Notes: generated by a model not told the origin, from the sequence alone. Counted from the stretch's first letter, positions 17,698 to 26,332 are shown. The stretch: DNA of 64,000 bases from Streptococcus sp. S1 (GCF_034137685.1 NZ_CP139418.1:1515001-1579000); one strand, 5' to 3'. A program made the numbers and translations.

Positions 17698-18009
17698 TTA
17701 TTTAATCTTATGTTTGTTCATCTTTTCTTCAAAGATGGCTGTCATAATCTTGCGGAGCTCTTCTCCTTCTTTTTCAGGAAGTTCTCCTTGGCGTTTCGCC
17801 ACCGCATAGAGTTCAGGGTATTGCTTGGCTACACGCTCAACAGTCTTGGTCGTCGCATGCCCTCTGACAAAGAAAGGAATGCGTTTGATCCATTCCTGCG
17901 GGACAAGAGCGAGCAACTTCTTCGCCGCTTCTTTATCAGAAATCTCAGCTGTACTCAAACCTTGGTTGATCTGTTCTTGTTCTTTTTCTGTAAAATCTTT
18001 TAATTCCAT
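17698..18009 (-). CDS. Small soluble helical protein, paralogue 1
   Basis: The 103-aa charged protein begins MELKDFTEKEQEQINQGLS and ends with a basic helix EEKMNKHKIK. There is no signal or membrane segment. A clear paralogue lies at 31673-31984; both share IKRIPF-VR-HA, YPELYAV and the same ten C-terminal residues. I do not recognise the family. Size, composition and the accessory setting suggest an immunity or small regulatory protein. It has its own terminator, and the start follows AAGGAG. Confidence 0.65.
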   Translation of the reverse strand: MELKDFTEKEQEQINQGLSTAEISDKEAAKKLLALVPQEWIKRIPFFVRGHATTKTVERVAKQYPELYAVAKRQGELPEKEGEELRKIMTAIFEEKMNKHKIK

Positions 18010-18091
18010 ATGAATCTCCTTATTCTACTAATTTCTTTACCTAAGGACACATTATACACCTATGTAGGGAAAAGCACAATTAAAGGAACCG

Positions 18092-18127
18092 AAAAATAGA
18101 GCAGGGGTAAGTCATCCCTCACTCTAT
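18092..18127 (-). terminator. Terminator downstream of the Ltp-like genes
   Basis: An imperfect stem (ATAGAG...AGGGG with CCCTC...CTCTAT) is followed by a T-run on the minus strand. It would close the transcript from 19172. Confidence 0.65.
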
Positions 18128-18210
18128 CTATTAGTCGTTAAATATTATGAAGTATAGTTATCTTCCATTTATTGTGGAGCATCTCCTTTTTGTTTTAAGT
18201 AATAGTCACT

Positions 18211-18495
18211 TTACTCTGTTAGTTTTTTATAGTAATAATCGTAACTCTTACTAAATTGTCTAATCTGGGGAATAGCCACTTCATAGTAGTGATGGTCGAT
18301 CAAAAATATTTTCAGTTGATCTTATATATTTTCCATTGGACTTGTTTCGAAATCACCACTGTTCAAATAGCAATCATTAATAGAAATTGTGTCCTTATGC
18401 TTATTATGCCACTTTTCATAACTTTCTACCGCAGCTATCTTAGCTTCATTAACCTCTTTTAAGGTCTTTAAATAAATACTAGAACTATTGTCTAA
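18211..18495 (-). pseudogene. Remnant of a gene, in-frame stop, no start
   Basis: Immediately after the Ltp-repeat gene, and overlapping its stop in another frame, the minus strand reads as protein: ...YLKTLKEVNEAKIAAVESY, with NDCYLNSGDFETSPMENI further on. An in-frame TAA at 18322-18324 follows, then DQLKIFLIDHHYYEVAIPQI leads to a final stop at 18211-18213. Composition (Tyr, Lys, Glu, Asn) fits a coding origin. There is no start codon or ribosome-binding site. I cannot name the family. It may be the tail of a second surface or superinfection-exclusion type gene that was fused or deleted. Confidence 0.5.
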
Positions 18496-19172
18496 TCCAA
18501 CAAATCTATTTTTGCATGTTCTATTGCGTACTCGGCTTCCTCTTGAGTAAATTTTCTATATTCAACAAGTTTTTCTAATAACCTTTCTTTCGAAATCTTG
18601 CCACTGTTTACATAAGATTCCGCTTCTTTCACAGCATTCTCCTTCCAATCGAAATTTACTTGTTCTACAGCATAGTCAGCCTCTTTTTGAGTAAATAGTG
18701 CAACATTTATCAGTTGCTCAACTAACTTTTCTTTTGAATAACGATACTTTTGAAGTGATTTTGCTGCTAAAACAGCCTGCTCTCTCCAGTCTATATTAAG
18801 CTTATATACAGCGTACTGGTTAGCGCCTTCTGAATAATTATAAATCTTTATTTTATTTTTGATAGCCTGCATCGAAATAGGAGAATCCGCTGACAGATTT
18901 TTAGCTGTTTCATATGCCCTTTTAAATTCTTTTTCTACTAAAGTTGGAGAAAAAAGTTTTTTAACAAGCAAATTAAATAATAATTCGAAATTATCATTAT
19001 ATTCATCAATTGGATTAGAGTATTTTTCTACAGGATAAGTTTCTTTTGTCCATGAATAACTCGAATGATTATGAGCATTCTCATAAGCTCTATCATAACT
19101 ATTTAACATGAGAGATACAACTCCTACCATCAATACAAAAATCGTCAAAATAAATATCAAAAAATTTTTCAT
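18492..19172 (-). CDS. Ltp-repeat (PF07553-like) membrane-anchored surface protein
   Basis: The 226-aa protein has an N-terminal membrane anchor or uncleaved signal (FLIFILTIFVLMVGVVSLML) without a lipobox cysteine, then a spacer, and two consecutive repeats of about 45 residues: AVLAAKSLQKYRYSKEKLVE and AVKEAESYVNSGKISKERLL, each ending in FTQxEAxYAxE. This is the repeat of host cell surface-exposed lipoproteins (Ltp). In S. thermophilus prophage TP-J34 the Ltp lipoprotein blocks DNA entry of infecting phage. A superinfection-exclusion role here is an inference from repeat similarity. AT content is higher than in core neighbours, hinting at acquisition. Confidence 0.7.
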   Translation of the reverse strand: MKNFLIFILTIFVLMVGVVSLMLNSYDRAYENAHNHSSYSWTKETYPVEKYSNPIDEYNDNFELLFNLLVKKLFSPTLVEKEFKRAYETAKNLSADSPISMQAIKNKIKIYNYSEGANQYAVYKLNIDWREQAVLAAKSLQKYRYSKEKLVEQLINVALFTQKEADYAVEQVNFDWKENAVKEAESYVNSGKISKERLLEKLVEYRKFTQEEAEYAIEHAKIDLLD

Positions 19173-19317
19173 AATGAATACCTTTACTTGTTTTTAGTCA
19201 AATTAATTTGTTATTTTGTTCATAATAAAGCAATATTGTAAACTCTACGGTCTCATTCATACAGATACTTCCTAACTATGTGTATTTTTTCTATGAGGAC
19301 AGAATAGACAATGTATC

Positions 19318-19836
19318 CTAGTCACCTTTTTGCTGGACTTGCGTATGGGCTAGCAGGTCTCCAAGATGCCTCTTATCTTTCCTAAACACCGTCATTGCCA
19401 GTAGCAAAACTGCGAGTAGAGTCGCTAAAATCGAGAGGATAATGGATAACACATCAAACTCACTATAGAAGCCATGAATTGTTCCCATATGACCGAGTTG
19501 CCAAGGTAAAAATTTAACGGAATTTCTGATCAAGCTAGCCTGTACTGTTTTTTTCTGGTAGATCAGTTTAAGTCCAGCTTTTGCCTTTCCAAAACTGCCA
19601 TTTTTTGCATAATCCAAAAATATGAACAGGAGCGTGATTGGCAAAACAGAGGTAAAAAATACAAGCCACTGCGACTGAATTTCTGTAAACTCTGGGACGC
19701 CATTAAAAAAAATGAGGTAAATAAGCATAGAACCTAAAAACAGAAGCACTAAATAAGCTAGAATGAAAAGATAATCGAATAGAAATTCTATCATTCTTTT
19801 TTTTAACGAAATAGGATTGATTGCTAACATCTTCAT
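19318..19836 (-). CDS. RDD family membrane protein
   Basis: The 172-aa protein has the RDD-domain layout. An N-terminal basic-aromatic segment (LKKRMIEFLFDYLFILAYL) keeps the first Arg and Asp, helix 2 follows (LVFFTSVLPITLLFIFLDYA), then GSFGKAKAGLKLI, and a third helix near residue 135-155. RDD proteins are small, poorly defined membrane proteins, some linked to transport. The ATG at 19834-19836 is chosen because AAAGGAGG precedes it; a start 9 codons upstream overlaps that site. Confidence 0.8.
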   Translation of the reverse strand: MKMLAINPISLKKRMIEFLFDYLFILAYLVLLFLGSMLIYLIFFNGVPEFTEIQSQWLVFFTSVLPITLLFIFLDYAKNGSFGKAKAGLKLIYQKKTVQASLIRNSVKFLPWQLGHMGTIHGFYSEFDVLSIILSILATLLAVLLLAMTVFRKDKRHLGDLLAHTQVQQKGD

Positions 19837-19900
19837 CGCCGGCTCCTCCTTTCTCATCTCCAATTATAATATAAGGTTACGAATAAAGAAACCATTTATA

Positions 19901-19935
19901 AAAAAGAAGACTGCAATCTCTCAATTGCAGTCTTC
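19901..19935 (-). terminator. Terminator of the GH13 gene
   Basis: The perfect stem GAAGACTGCAAT/ATTGCAGTCTTC is followed by a T-run on the minus strand. Confidence 0.9.
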
Positions 19936-19939
19936 ATTC

Positions 19940-21691
19940 CTACTTATCTTCTCTATAAATAACAAAGCCATTTGGCTGAATGATCAATCGATTATCGGAA
20001 ATACTCCCAAGACTGATCAGATCTGCCTGTCCTCTTTCTAAGACAAAATCTTTCTTGGAGTGGTTAAAGTAGGCTTTGAGCATGTTACCTTCATGCTGCC
20101 ATTCTACTGCTACCACATCCGGTTCAACCTCTTCCAAGCTACCCTTACCATACTGAATCATGCCCGCTACTTCTTTTCGTACTTGGATCAAGTCCTTCAT
20201 AAAGTTCAACATGTCATTGTCTGCTGACACGCGCTCCCAAGGCATGACACGGCGGCAATCTGGGTCTGGACCACCAATAAGGGCTAGCTCCGTTCCATAA
20301 TAGATACAGGGCGTACCCCGTTGCAGATAAAGGAAGGCGAGAGCGGATTTGACGGACTGGAGATCACCTTTGGCCGTCGTCAGGATGCGCTCGGTATCAT
20401 GCGAGTCCAAGAGATTAAACATAACCTCAGAGATCTGCTGCCTGTAATACATAGACTGGCTATTGATTTCCCAAATGAAGCGCTGGGTCTCCTTATGCCC
20501 TCGCAGGAAATAATCCTTGATACTTTCAGAGAGCGGGTAATTCATAACCGCATGGAACTCATCGCCATTGAGCCAAGGTTGGGACGAATGCCAGATTTCT
20601 CCGAGGATATAGAGGTCCGGTTTCTTGACCAAGACCGCCTTACGGAAATCTCGCCAAAATTGATGGTCGATTTCATTCGCCACATCCAAACGCCAAGCAT
20701 CGATATCAAACTCTTCAATCCAGTATGTCGCCACCTTCAAGAGATAGTCTTTCACCTCTGGATTAGCCGTATTGAGCTTAGGCATATAGCCTGCAAAGGC
20801 AAAAGCATGGTAAGACAAGTTGCGACTATTCCACAGATTTTCTGAGGAGACAGGGAACTCTTTAATATGGAACCAGTCCTTGTAAATCGAATCCTCCCCG
20901 TATTTGACCACATCCTGCCATTGGGGTGAATCATAGCCAATATGGTTGAAGACAGCATCCAGCATGATCTTCATCCCACGCGCATGGGCCTCTTTCACTA
21001 GCTGGCGGAAGGTCTCCTTATCACCAAAATGCCGATCAATTTCAAAATAGTCAATGGTGTCGTACTTGTGATTGCTCGGAGATTCAAAAATTGGACAAAG
21101 GTAGAGCCCTGTAATCCCTAACTCCTGCAAGTAATCTAGGTGATCAATAATCCCTTGTAAATCCCCACCAAAGAAATCCAATATTTGAGAAGCAATTGAT
21201 GCATCCCAAGGGCGAACGCCTTCCGGAGAAAGGGCTGGATTCCCATTGGCAAAGCGTTCTGGGAAAATTTGGTACCAAACCGTCTGCGCCACCCAATCTG
21301 GAACAGCACAACCATCAATCTCATGGATAAAAGGAAGCTTAAAGCCGTTCATGACGAAATCCAGGTTCTCCTTATTATAGGCTACCACACCTCGATCTCC
21401 ATATAAGACCTTCTGTCCTTTTGTATCTTCTAATTCAAAGAGGTACTGGATCCGAGCATAGCCAACAGATACCGACACTTGCCAGTAATCAAATAGGTCG
21501 TCTGTTGTCACCTTGTCCATTTTCTTGGACGCCTCATATAGATCCTCTGCAAAAATAAAAGGATCCCCATAGTGTAAGACAATCCGTTTGATATCTTCTT
21601 TCTTGGTCCGGATGCGAATGTGGAGCTGACCGTCCTTATAAAGATAGGCATACTCCGATTCAGGCCTGTGATAAATAGCTGTTAATTCCAT
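19940..21691 (-). CDS. GH13 alpha-glycosidase (neopullulanase/cyclomaltodextrinase type)
   Basis: The 583-aa cytosolic enzyme has an N-terminal beta-rich domain (residues 1-120) characteristic of the neopullulanase subfamily, then the GH13 barrel. Catalytic residues are visible: nucleophile D336 in DAWRLDVANE, acid/base E365 in LGEIW and D432 in LLDSHDTE. DAVFNHIG is the first conserved region. There is no signal peptide, so substrates are imported maltodextrins or cyclodextrins. Expression is probably under CcpA: a promoter lies at 21767-21795 and a 13/14 cre site at 21739-21752. A C-terminal beta domain completes the fold. Confidence 0.92.
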   Translation of the reverse strand: MELTAIYHRPESEYAYLYKDGQLHIRIRTKKEDIKRIVLHYGDPFIFAEDLYEASKKMDKVTTDDLFDYWQVSVSVGYARIQYLFELEDTKGQKVLYGDRGVVAYNKENLDFVMNGFKLPFIHEIDGCAVPDWVAQTVWYQIFPERFANGNPALSPEGVRPWDASIASQILDFFGGDLQGIIDHLDYLQELGITGLYLCPIFESPSNHKYDTIDYFEIDRHFGDKETFRQLVKEAHARGMKIMLDAVFNHIGYDSPQWQDVVKYGEDSIYKDWFHIKEFPVSSENLWNSRNLSYHAFAFAGYMPKLNTANPEVKDYLLKVATYWIEEFDIDAWRLDVANEIDHQFWRDFRKAVLVKKPDLYILGEIWHSSQPWLNGDEFHAVMNYPLSESIKDYFLRGHKETQRFIWEINSQSMYYRQQISEVMFNLLDSHDTERILTTAKGDLQSVKSALAFLYLQRGTPCIYYGTELALIGGPDPDCRRVMPWERVSADNDMLNFMKDLIQVRKEVAGMIQYGKGSLEEVEPDVVAVEWQHEGNMLKAYFNHSKKDFVLERGQADLISLGSISDNRLIIQPNGFVIYREDK

Positions 21692-21738
21692 CTGTCTAGT
21701 CTCCTACGTTACTCTCTTTCTCATCATTTATCAGTTTA

Positions 21739-21752
21739 TGCAAACGATTACA
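21739..21752 (-). promoter_or_regulatory. cre site (CcpA) of the GH13 gene
   Basis: TGTAATCGTTTGCA on the minus strand matches the 14-bp cre consensus at 13 positions. It lies just downstream of the -10 box, in the usual repressing position. Confidence 0.8.
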
Positions 21753-21766
21753 TAAAATCATGTACT

Positions 21767-21795
21767 AGTATACAACTTTATGAAAAGGTTTGCAA
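21767..21795 (-). promoter_or_regulatory. Promoter of the GH13 gene
   Basis: TTGCAA (21790-21795) and TATACT (21767-21772) are separated by 17 bp on the minus strand, about 75 bp upstream of the start codon. Confidence 0.75.
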
Positions 21796-21845
21796 GATCT
21801 TATAAGAGATAATTTTAGCCTTCTAACTTTTATGATTGTATTGCA

Positions 21846-21870
21846 CACAAAAAGCCCAGTGATTGGGCTT
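21846..21870 (-). terminator. Terminator of the Fic operon
   Basis: AAGCCCA/TGGGCTT is followed by TTTTTGTG on the minus strand. A nearly identical terminator closes the nuclease gene at 22806. Confidence 0.75.
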
Positions 21871-21947
21871 AAAGATTTTTGTTGAAGCAATGACTTTACC
21901 TTATAAGCATCACTTTATACTGTTTCCTACTAAAATATACTATAGAT

Positions 21948-22559
21948 CTATATTTCTGTTAATAGTTTATTGAACAGTTGTTCGAGCTTACTAGTATCTC
22001 CATAAACTGTTCCATCCATATATAAGTGATAGATATCATCATCTAAACCAATTGAAATTTCACATTCATAACCTTTCATCAAAGCTAAAGAACGGATAAC
22101 TTCTCGTTGAGTACGACCATTTCCTTCTCGAAATGGGTGAAAATAATTTAGATTATCTAATATCTCAGCTAAACTTTTACAAATCTCAATTTTATTATTT
22201 GCGTTAAGTAAATAGTTTGAAAGCAAAGTATTTAAAAATTTTTCTGCCATATCAAAAGACTGAACTGGCATAAAAGCATTTCCACTTTTAGAGATATTTA
22301 CTTGACGGTATTGACCTGCCCAAGTATACATTCCTTCAAAAAGAAACTTATGAATCTTTAAAATATCTGAAACAGTATTTACTTCAATTGGATTAATAAA
22401 CAGTTTTAAACTTTGGCTTGCTACTAAACGATATTCTAATTCTCGTGCTTTATTATCATTTTTCTCATTAAATTTATTTATGAGAACAGATGAATGGGGA
22501 TAGGTGTATAAATTATCAGGGTCTATATAATCATACCCATCATATATTTTTCTGACCAT
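21948..22559 (-). CDS. Fic-family AMPylase toxin
   Basis: The 203-aa product carries the complete Fic motif HPFREGNGRTQR (residues 141-152), with catalytic H141 and the phosphate-anchoring GNGR. Such enzymes transfer AMP (or another nucleotide moiety) from NTPs to protein hydroxyls; bacterial toxin members modify gyrase and topoisomerase IV. The flap region GQYRQVNISKSGNAFMP (about 82-98) is typical. Its ATG overlaps the stop of the upstream small gene (TAATG), indicating tight coupling to an antitoxin. No inhibitory [S/T]xxxE[G/N] helix is apparent in the Fic protein itself, so this is a class I arrangement. AT content is high. Confidence 0.9.
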   Translation of the reverse strand: MVRKIYDGYDYIDPDNLYTYPHSSVLINKFNEKNDNKARELEYRLVASQSLKLFINPIEVNTVSDILKIHKFLFEGMYTWAGQYRQVNISKSGNAFMPVQSFDMAEKFLNTLLSNYLLNANNKIEICKSLAEILDNLNYFHPFREGNGRTQREVIRSLALMKGYECEISIGLDDDIYHLYMDGTVYGDTSKLEQLFNKLLTEI

Positions 22560-22735
22560 TATCCAACTCCTAATGCCACTGCCTCTTCTCTCAGTCGCTC
22601 CACGTCTTCTACCGTGGGATGCCATCCTTCAATCATATTGGTGCTCAGAGCAAACCAGACGCTCTTAAAAACCTTTTTGTTGTCAAAAACCACACCCATA
22701 ATCATCATTTTTTCTTTATCTACATCTAAGGTCAT
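22559..22735 (-). CDS. VbhA-like antitoxin of Fic
   Basis: This 58-aa gene is not a chance frame: GGAGG lies 7 bases before its ATG and its TAA overlaps the Fic ATG. The product contains STNMIEGWHPTVEDVERLRE, in which TNMIEG fits the Fic inhibitory motif [S/T]xxxE[G/N]; its glutamate would pair with the second arginine of the Fic motif and block ATP positioning. The TVEDVERL helix after the motif matches the layout of VbhA-type antitoxins. The N-terminal half (MTLDVDKEKMMIMGVVFDNK) resembles no antitoxin I know. Confidence 0.8.
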   Translation of the reverse strand: MTLDVDKEKMMIMGVVFDNKKVFKSVWFALSTNMIEGWHPTVEDVERLREEAVALGVG

Positions 22736-22805
22736 ATTCTACCTCCGTCCTATTATTATAGCATATTTTCAATCATTTTAGTTCTCCTATTTAATACCTA
22801 CCCTA

Positions 22806-22830
22806 CACAAAAAGCCCAATGATTGGGCTT
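22806..22830 (-). terminator. Terminator of the nuclease pseudogene
   Basis: An AAGCCCA/TGGGCTT hairpin is followed by a T-run on the minus strand, 25 bp past the stop at 22855. Confidence 0.75.
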
Positions 22831-22854
22831 TCTCATCATCAGAATAACTGATAC

Positions 22855-23874
22855 TCATTCCTTACTCGTATGCCGCTTTCCAAGACTTAGTGCTTGCTCT
22901 TCTGACATTTGAACAACCTTAGAAAAATTAGTATTGCGAGGCATGCTGTCTAAAGAATACCAATAAACTTCCGCACTCCCATTTCTGGCTACATAAACTA
23001 CTGGAGCCAGTTGACGAGTTGGCGCTGCAGGCTCTACAGGTTGAACTGGCTGTGCAGGTACTGCTGGCTGACTCGGTTGAGGGGCTTGACTTGGTTGCGT
23101 CTCTACAGAAGGACTAGCAGGTTGTGGTTGACTACTTGGTTCTGTCGGCACTAAAGATGGCTTGGCAGTTCCCTTCAGATAGTCAATGGTCGCATTCTTA
23201 GAGTAGTTGTCCAAGGTAACGGTGGTAATCCCATAAGCATCTACTGACTCTTTGGGACTACTTAAATTGATTGGTAGAAGGTTGCCATCTCGATCAATTC
23301 CTACATATTGCAAGGTCACCTGCCGAGGAATTAATTCATCACCAGTATAGACCGGAGTCACCTTGTAGTCCAGCCAATAATTGGGGTGGGTGGCTAGCCA
23401 GCTATCGAGTCGTTTCTCGTAGTAGAGCATGCCCTCCACATTGCTATCCGCTGTTCCTTTATAATTCCCCGTATTGGTCCAGGCAGTTAGAGGAACCAGA
23501 TTTTTCCCTTCATTAGACAAGCCACTAAACTGATAGCCGATCAAATGCCCTCTATGGAACAACCAGGCCTTCTTCCCTTTGTTTCCATAGGACAGCTTAT
23601 AATTATGCCAGCCAACTGGATTGTAGGTAAGCCGTGGCTCTCTTTTCTGCTTTGGTTCATCCTTGTCCTGCAGCTGAATATGAGCGGAGGTCGCACGACC
23701 CAAATGATCAAAATCCCCCAGTACTAGCTACTTATCGCCATTAAAAGGCAGTAGATGAAGACTCTGGTAATCGAGTCCAGTTTGCTCAGCTTGAGCCCCT
23801 TGAACAACGACCAAGGACATAAAAACCGATACTATCGCAACAATAACATTTTTCAAAAACCGTTTTGTAACCAT
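22855..23874 (-). pseudogene. Secreted DNA/RNA non-specific endonuclease, amber-interrupted
   Basis: From the ATG at 23872-23874 the frame encodes a signal peptide (KRFLKNVIVAIVSVFMSLVV, ending AQA) and a mature start EQTGLDYQSLHLLPFNGDK, then TAG at 23728-23730. The same frame continues with LVLGDFDHLGRATSAHIQL and a full NUC1-type nuclease domain: FHRGHLIGYQFSG (catalytic His in RGH) and NLVPLTAWTNTGN with the metal-binding Asn. A Pro/Gln/Ser-rich linker follows, then a C-terminal SAEVYWYSLDSMP domain. A CAG-to-TAG change is the simplest explanation. Reinitiation inside would give no signal peptide, so secretion should be lost. Intact homologues include streptococcal DNases. Confidence 0.85.
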
Positions 23875-23953
23875 GATTGAAACTCCCACATTTCTATCTA
23901 GTGATATTATAGCAGAAAAAAGCGGTTACAAAAAGATATTTTTTCAATAACTC

Positions 23954-23984
23954 TTGTTCATGACCTTACGTAACGATGTATAAT
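23954..23984 (+). promoter_or_regulatory. MerR-type promoter of the ABC operon
   Basis: TTGTTC (23954-23959) and TATAAT (23979-23984) are 19 bp apart rather than 17, the spacing used by promoters that MerR-family activators untwist. A partial dyad, CTTACGTAA, is centred in the spacer. This predicts that the downstream MerR protein controls its own operon. Confidence 0.7.
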
Positions 23985-24006
23985 AGGTATGAGGAGGTGG
24001 GTAATA

Positions 24007-24807
24007 ATGGCTAAATATAGAGCTATCCCGGAAGGATTTATGACAGTTGGGGAACTTGCTAAGAAAATGGGGGTTACCGTCCGTACTTTACAATACTATG
24101 ATAAAGAAGGGGTGCTTTCCCCATCGGCAGAAAGTGAGGGTGGTCGCAGGCTTTATACCGATAAAGACATAGTCCTACTCCATCAGATATTGTCTTTAAA
24201 ATCATTAGGTTTTTCTCTCAAGGATATAAAAGGGCGTTTGATCTCTTTGAAAACACCTGATGATGTTGCTAAAGCTCTTACGGAGCAGGCAGATGTTCTT
24301 CGTAAAAATATAGAACAACTTAAGGATTCTTTGGTCGCACTAGAGCAGTTAAAGGCAGAGGTTTTACAAATACAGACGGTCAATTTTAAGAAATATGCAG
24401 ACATCATCGTCAATCTACAGATGAAGAATGACTCCTACTCTCTTATCAAGCGCTTTGATGATGATACGCTCGACCAGATACGCAGTCGATTTGACAAGAA
24501 AAGCGGACAAGACTTTATGGACAGATTGAACCGCCTAAGTGATCAAATCGTGGAGCTTCAAAAAGAAGACGTACCAGCTGAAAGCGAACAAAGCCAACAG
24601 GTTGTGAAAGAATACTGGAGCTTGATTATGGAGTTTACAAATGGTGATATGAGCATGCTTCCGAAGTTAATGGAAATAGGTACTATTGATACCGCCTCAA
24701 ACACTTGGGAAGAAAAGCAAAAAATCGTCAATGATTATATAGGGCCCGCTTTACAAGTCTATTTTTCAAGGCTTGGAACAAATCCCTTTGAGGAGGTGGA
24801 ACCATGA
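24007..24807 (+). CDS. MerR-family transcriptional regulator
   Basis: The 266-aa protein has an N-terminal MerR winged HTH (FMTVGELAKKMGVTVRTLQY, then SEGGRRLYTDKDIVLLHQI), a dimerisation coiled coil (residues about 85-125) and a long C-terminal helical domain of the TipAS-like type, expected to bind an inducer. The ATG at 24007 is preferred to one 6 codons upstream for its distance from GGAGGTGGG. It overlaps the downstream ATPase gene by 4 bp (ATGA). With the exporter it forms an inducible drug or peptide efflux module. The inducer is unknown. Confidence 0.88.
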   Translation: MAKYRAIPEGFMTVGELAKKMGVTVRTLQYYDKEGVLSPSAESEGGRRLYTDKDIVLLHQILSLKSLGFSLKDIKGRLISLKTPDDVAKALTEQADVLRKNIEQLKDSLVALEQLKAEVLQIQTVNFKKYADIIVNLQMKNDSYSLIKRFDDDTLDQIRSRFDKKSGQDFMDRLNRLSDQIVELQKEDVPAESEQSQQVVKEYWSLIMEFTNGDMSMLPKLMEIGTIDTASNTWEEKQKIVNDYIGPALQVYFSRLGTNPFEEVEP

Positions 24808-25619
24808 AAGACGCGATAGAGATTTCTGGATTAAAGAAAAGTTATGGTAGCAATATGGTTCTTAGAGGTCTTGATTTTCAAATCAAACAAGGAGAAATAT
24901 TTGCTCTGCTCGGAGTGAACGGAGCTGGTAAAACAACAACGCTTGAATGTATCGACGGTCTTAGAAAATATGATGAAGGCAAGATAGTTGTAAACGGTAA
25001 AACCGGAATTCAACTACAGTCCTCCTCTCTACCCGTCCACATCAAACCGATGGAAGCCATAAAGCTCTTTGCAAAATGGAATCATACATACATTGATGCT
25101 GCTATGCTAAAGGCCCTGGGCATAAAAGAAATTGAACAGTCACAATACATACAATTATCCACCGGTCAAAAAAGAAGATTACATCTTGCTCTAGCACTTA
25201 TCAGCAATCCGGATATTTTATTTCTTGATGAGCCGACAGCGGGACTTGATGTTGAAGGACGACTATCTCTCCATGAACAAATCCGAAAGCTCAAATCACA
25301 AGGCAATACAATTGTTTTGGCAAGCCACGATATGGCCGAAGTTGAAACTTTATGTGACCGCATTGCCATTTTGAATAGTGGAAAGATTGTCTTTTGTGAT
25401 AGTCCTTCAGAACTGACAGTAAAACTTGGAAGAAAATATTTCATCCATTTAAAAACACAGGAAGGGGAGGATACATATGAAACAGATACGATCGAGGATA
25501 GCTTAATTTCATTATTGGAAGAATGCAAACAGAAAAATATCCAGATATTGGATATCAAGGTTGATCGTGGCACACTGGAGCAGCATTTCATCGAAATGGC
25601 AAGGAGGGGATCGGAATGA
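24804..25619 (+). CDS. ABC transporter ATP-binding protein
   Basis: The 271-aa ATPase has Walker A GVNGAGKTTT (about residues 38-47), a somewhat unusual signature LSTGQKRRL, Walker B ILFLDEP and the switch histidine in LASHD. It belongs to the DRA/CcmA-type exporters that pair with ABC-2 permeases. A region after Walker A is short (GKTGIQLQSSSLPV). It is coupled to the MerR gene upstream and to the permease downstream by 4-bp overlaps. Confidence 0.92.
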   Translation: MKDAIEISGLKKSYGSNMVLRGLDFQIKQGEIFALLGVNGAGKTTTLECIDGLRKYDEGKIVVNGKTGIQLQSSSLPVHIKPMEAIKLFAKWNHTYIDAAMLKALGIKEIEQSQYIQLSTGQKRRLHLALALISNPDILFLDEPTAGLDVEGRLSLHEQIRKLKSQGNTIVLASHDMAEVETLCDRIAILNSGKIVFCDSPSELTVKLGRKYFIHLKTQEGEDTYETDTIEDSLISLLEECKQKNIQILDIKVDRGTLEQHFIEMARRGSE

Positions 25620-26332
25620 ATGGTTTTTTATATAGCCTAGCATTACAGTGGAAATTGGACATACGAAGTAAGTCTCTCTTGGTTACTTACTATATTGTAC
25701 CGCTTATTTTCTTTCTTCTCATGGGTGGTATTTTTACTTCCGTTATGCCTGAAATGGATAGCACACTTATACAGTCAATGATTGTCATGAGTGTTTCTAT
25801 GGGAGCCTTTCTCGGTTTACCGGCTTCCTTGATTGAAACATACGGAAGCGACATAAAAAAGATTTATAAAGCAAATGGTGTGCCTATTCACTTAGGATTG
25901 GTGACAATGGTTCTTTCTGCCTTTGTTCATTTGACAATGACTTGCATGGTCATCCTACTACTTGCTCCAATTTTATTTAGCGCAAGCCTACCGAGTCAAC
26001 TTCCCTTATTCTTTCTCGCACTAGCTATCTATATTTTTGTATCGTTGAGTATCGGAAGTATACTGGGCCTTACTGTAAAAAATCAAGCAAAGCTGACCAT
26101 GATAGCGCAACTTGTCTTTTTACCCTCAATTATGCTCTCAGGAATCATGTTTCCCATCACCTTACTGCCTGATTTTCTTCAAGCAATCGGACGTCTTTTC
26201 CCCGCTTCTTGGGGATACAGATTGATGCTAGAAAATGGTTTTAGTCTTGAAAATCTTTGGTATCTGATTCTTGTATCTTGCATTGCAATAATATCATCTT
26301 TCTTCCTGTTGAATAAACAAAAATCTAACTAG
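25616..26332 (+). CDS. ABC-2 type permease
   Basis: The 238-aa membrane protein has six hydrophobic segments and the ABC-2 layout (YYIVPLIFFLLMGGIF near residue 30, SIMLSGIMFPITLLPDF before the last segments). It is the membrane half of the exporter with the preceding ATPase. It is the last gene of the operon, followed by a strong terminator at 26400-26445. The substrate is unknown; antimicrobial peptides or lipophilic drugs are plausible. Confidence 0.9.
   Translation: MNGFLYSLALQWKLDIRSKSLLVTYYIVPLIFFLLMGGIFTSVMPEMDSTLIQSMIVMSVSMGAFLGLPASLIETYGSDIKKIYKANGVPIHLGLVTMVLSAFVHLTMTCMVILLLAPILFSASLPSQLPLFFLALAIYIFVSLSIGSILGLTVKNQAKLTMIAQLVFLPSIMLSGIMFPITLLPDFLQAIGRLFPASWGYRLMLENGFSLENLWYLILVSCIAIISSFFLLNKQKSN

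Noticed and set aside
18256-18462. 68-codon plus-strand open frame
   Set aside because: Hydrophobic, without start signals, and opposite a clearer minus-strand coding remnant.
20321-20845. 174-codon open frame on the plus strand
   Set aside because: It is a shadow of the GH13 gene on the other strand, with no ribosome-binding site.
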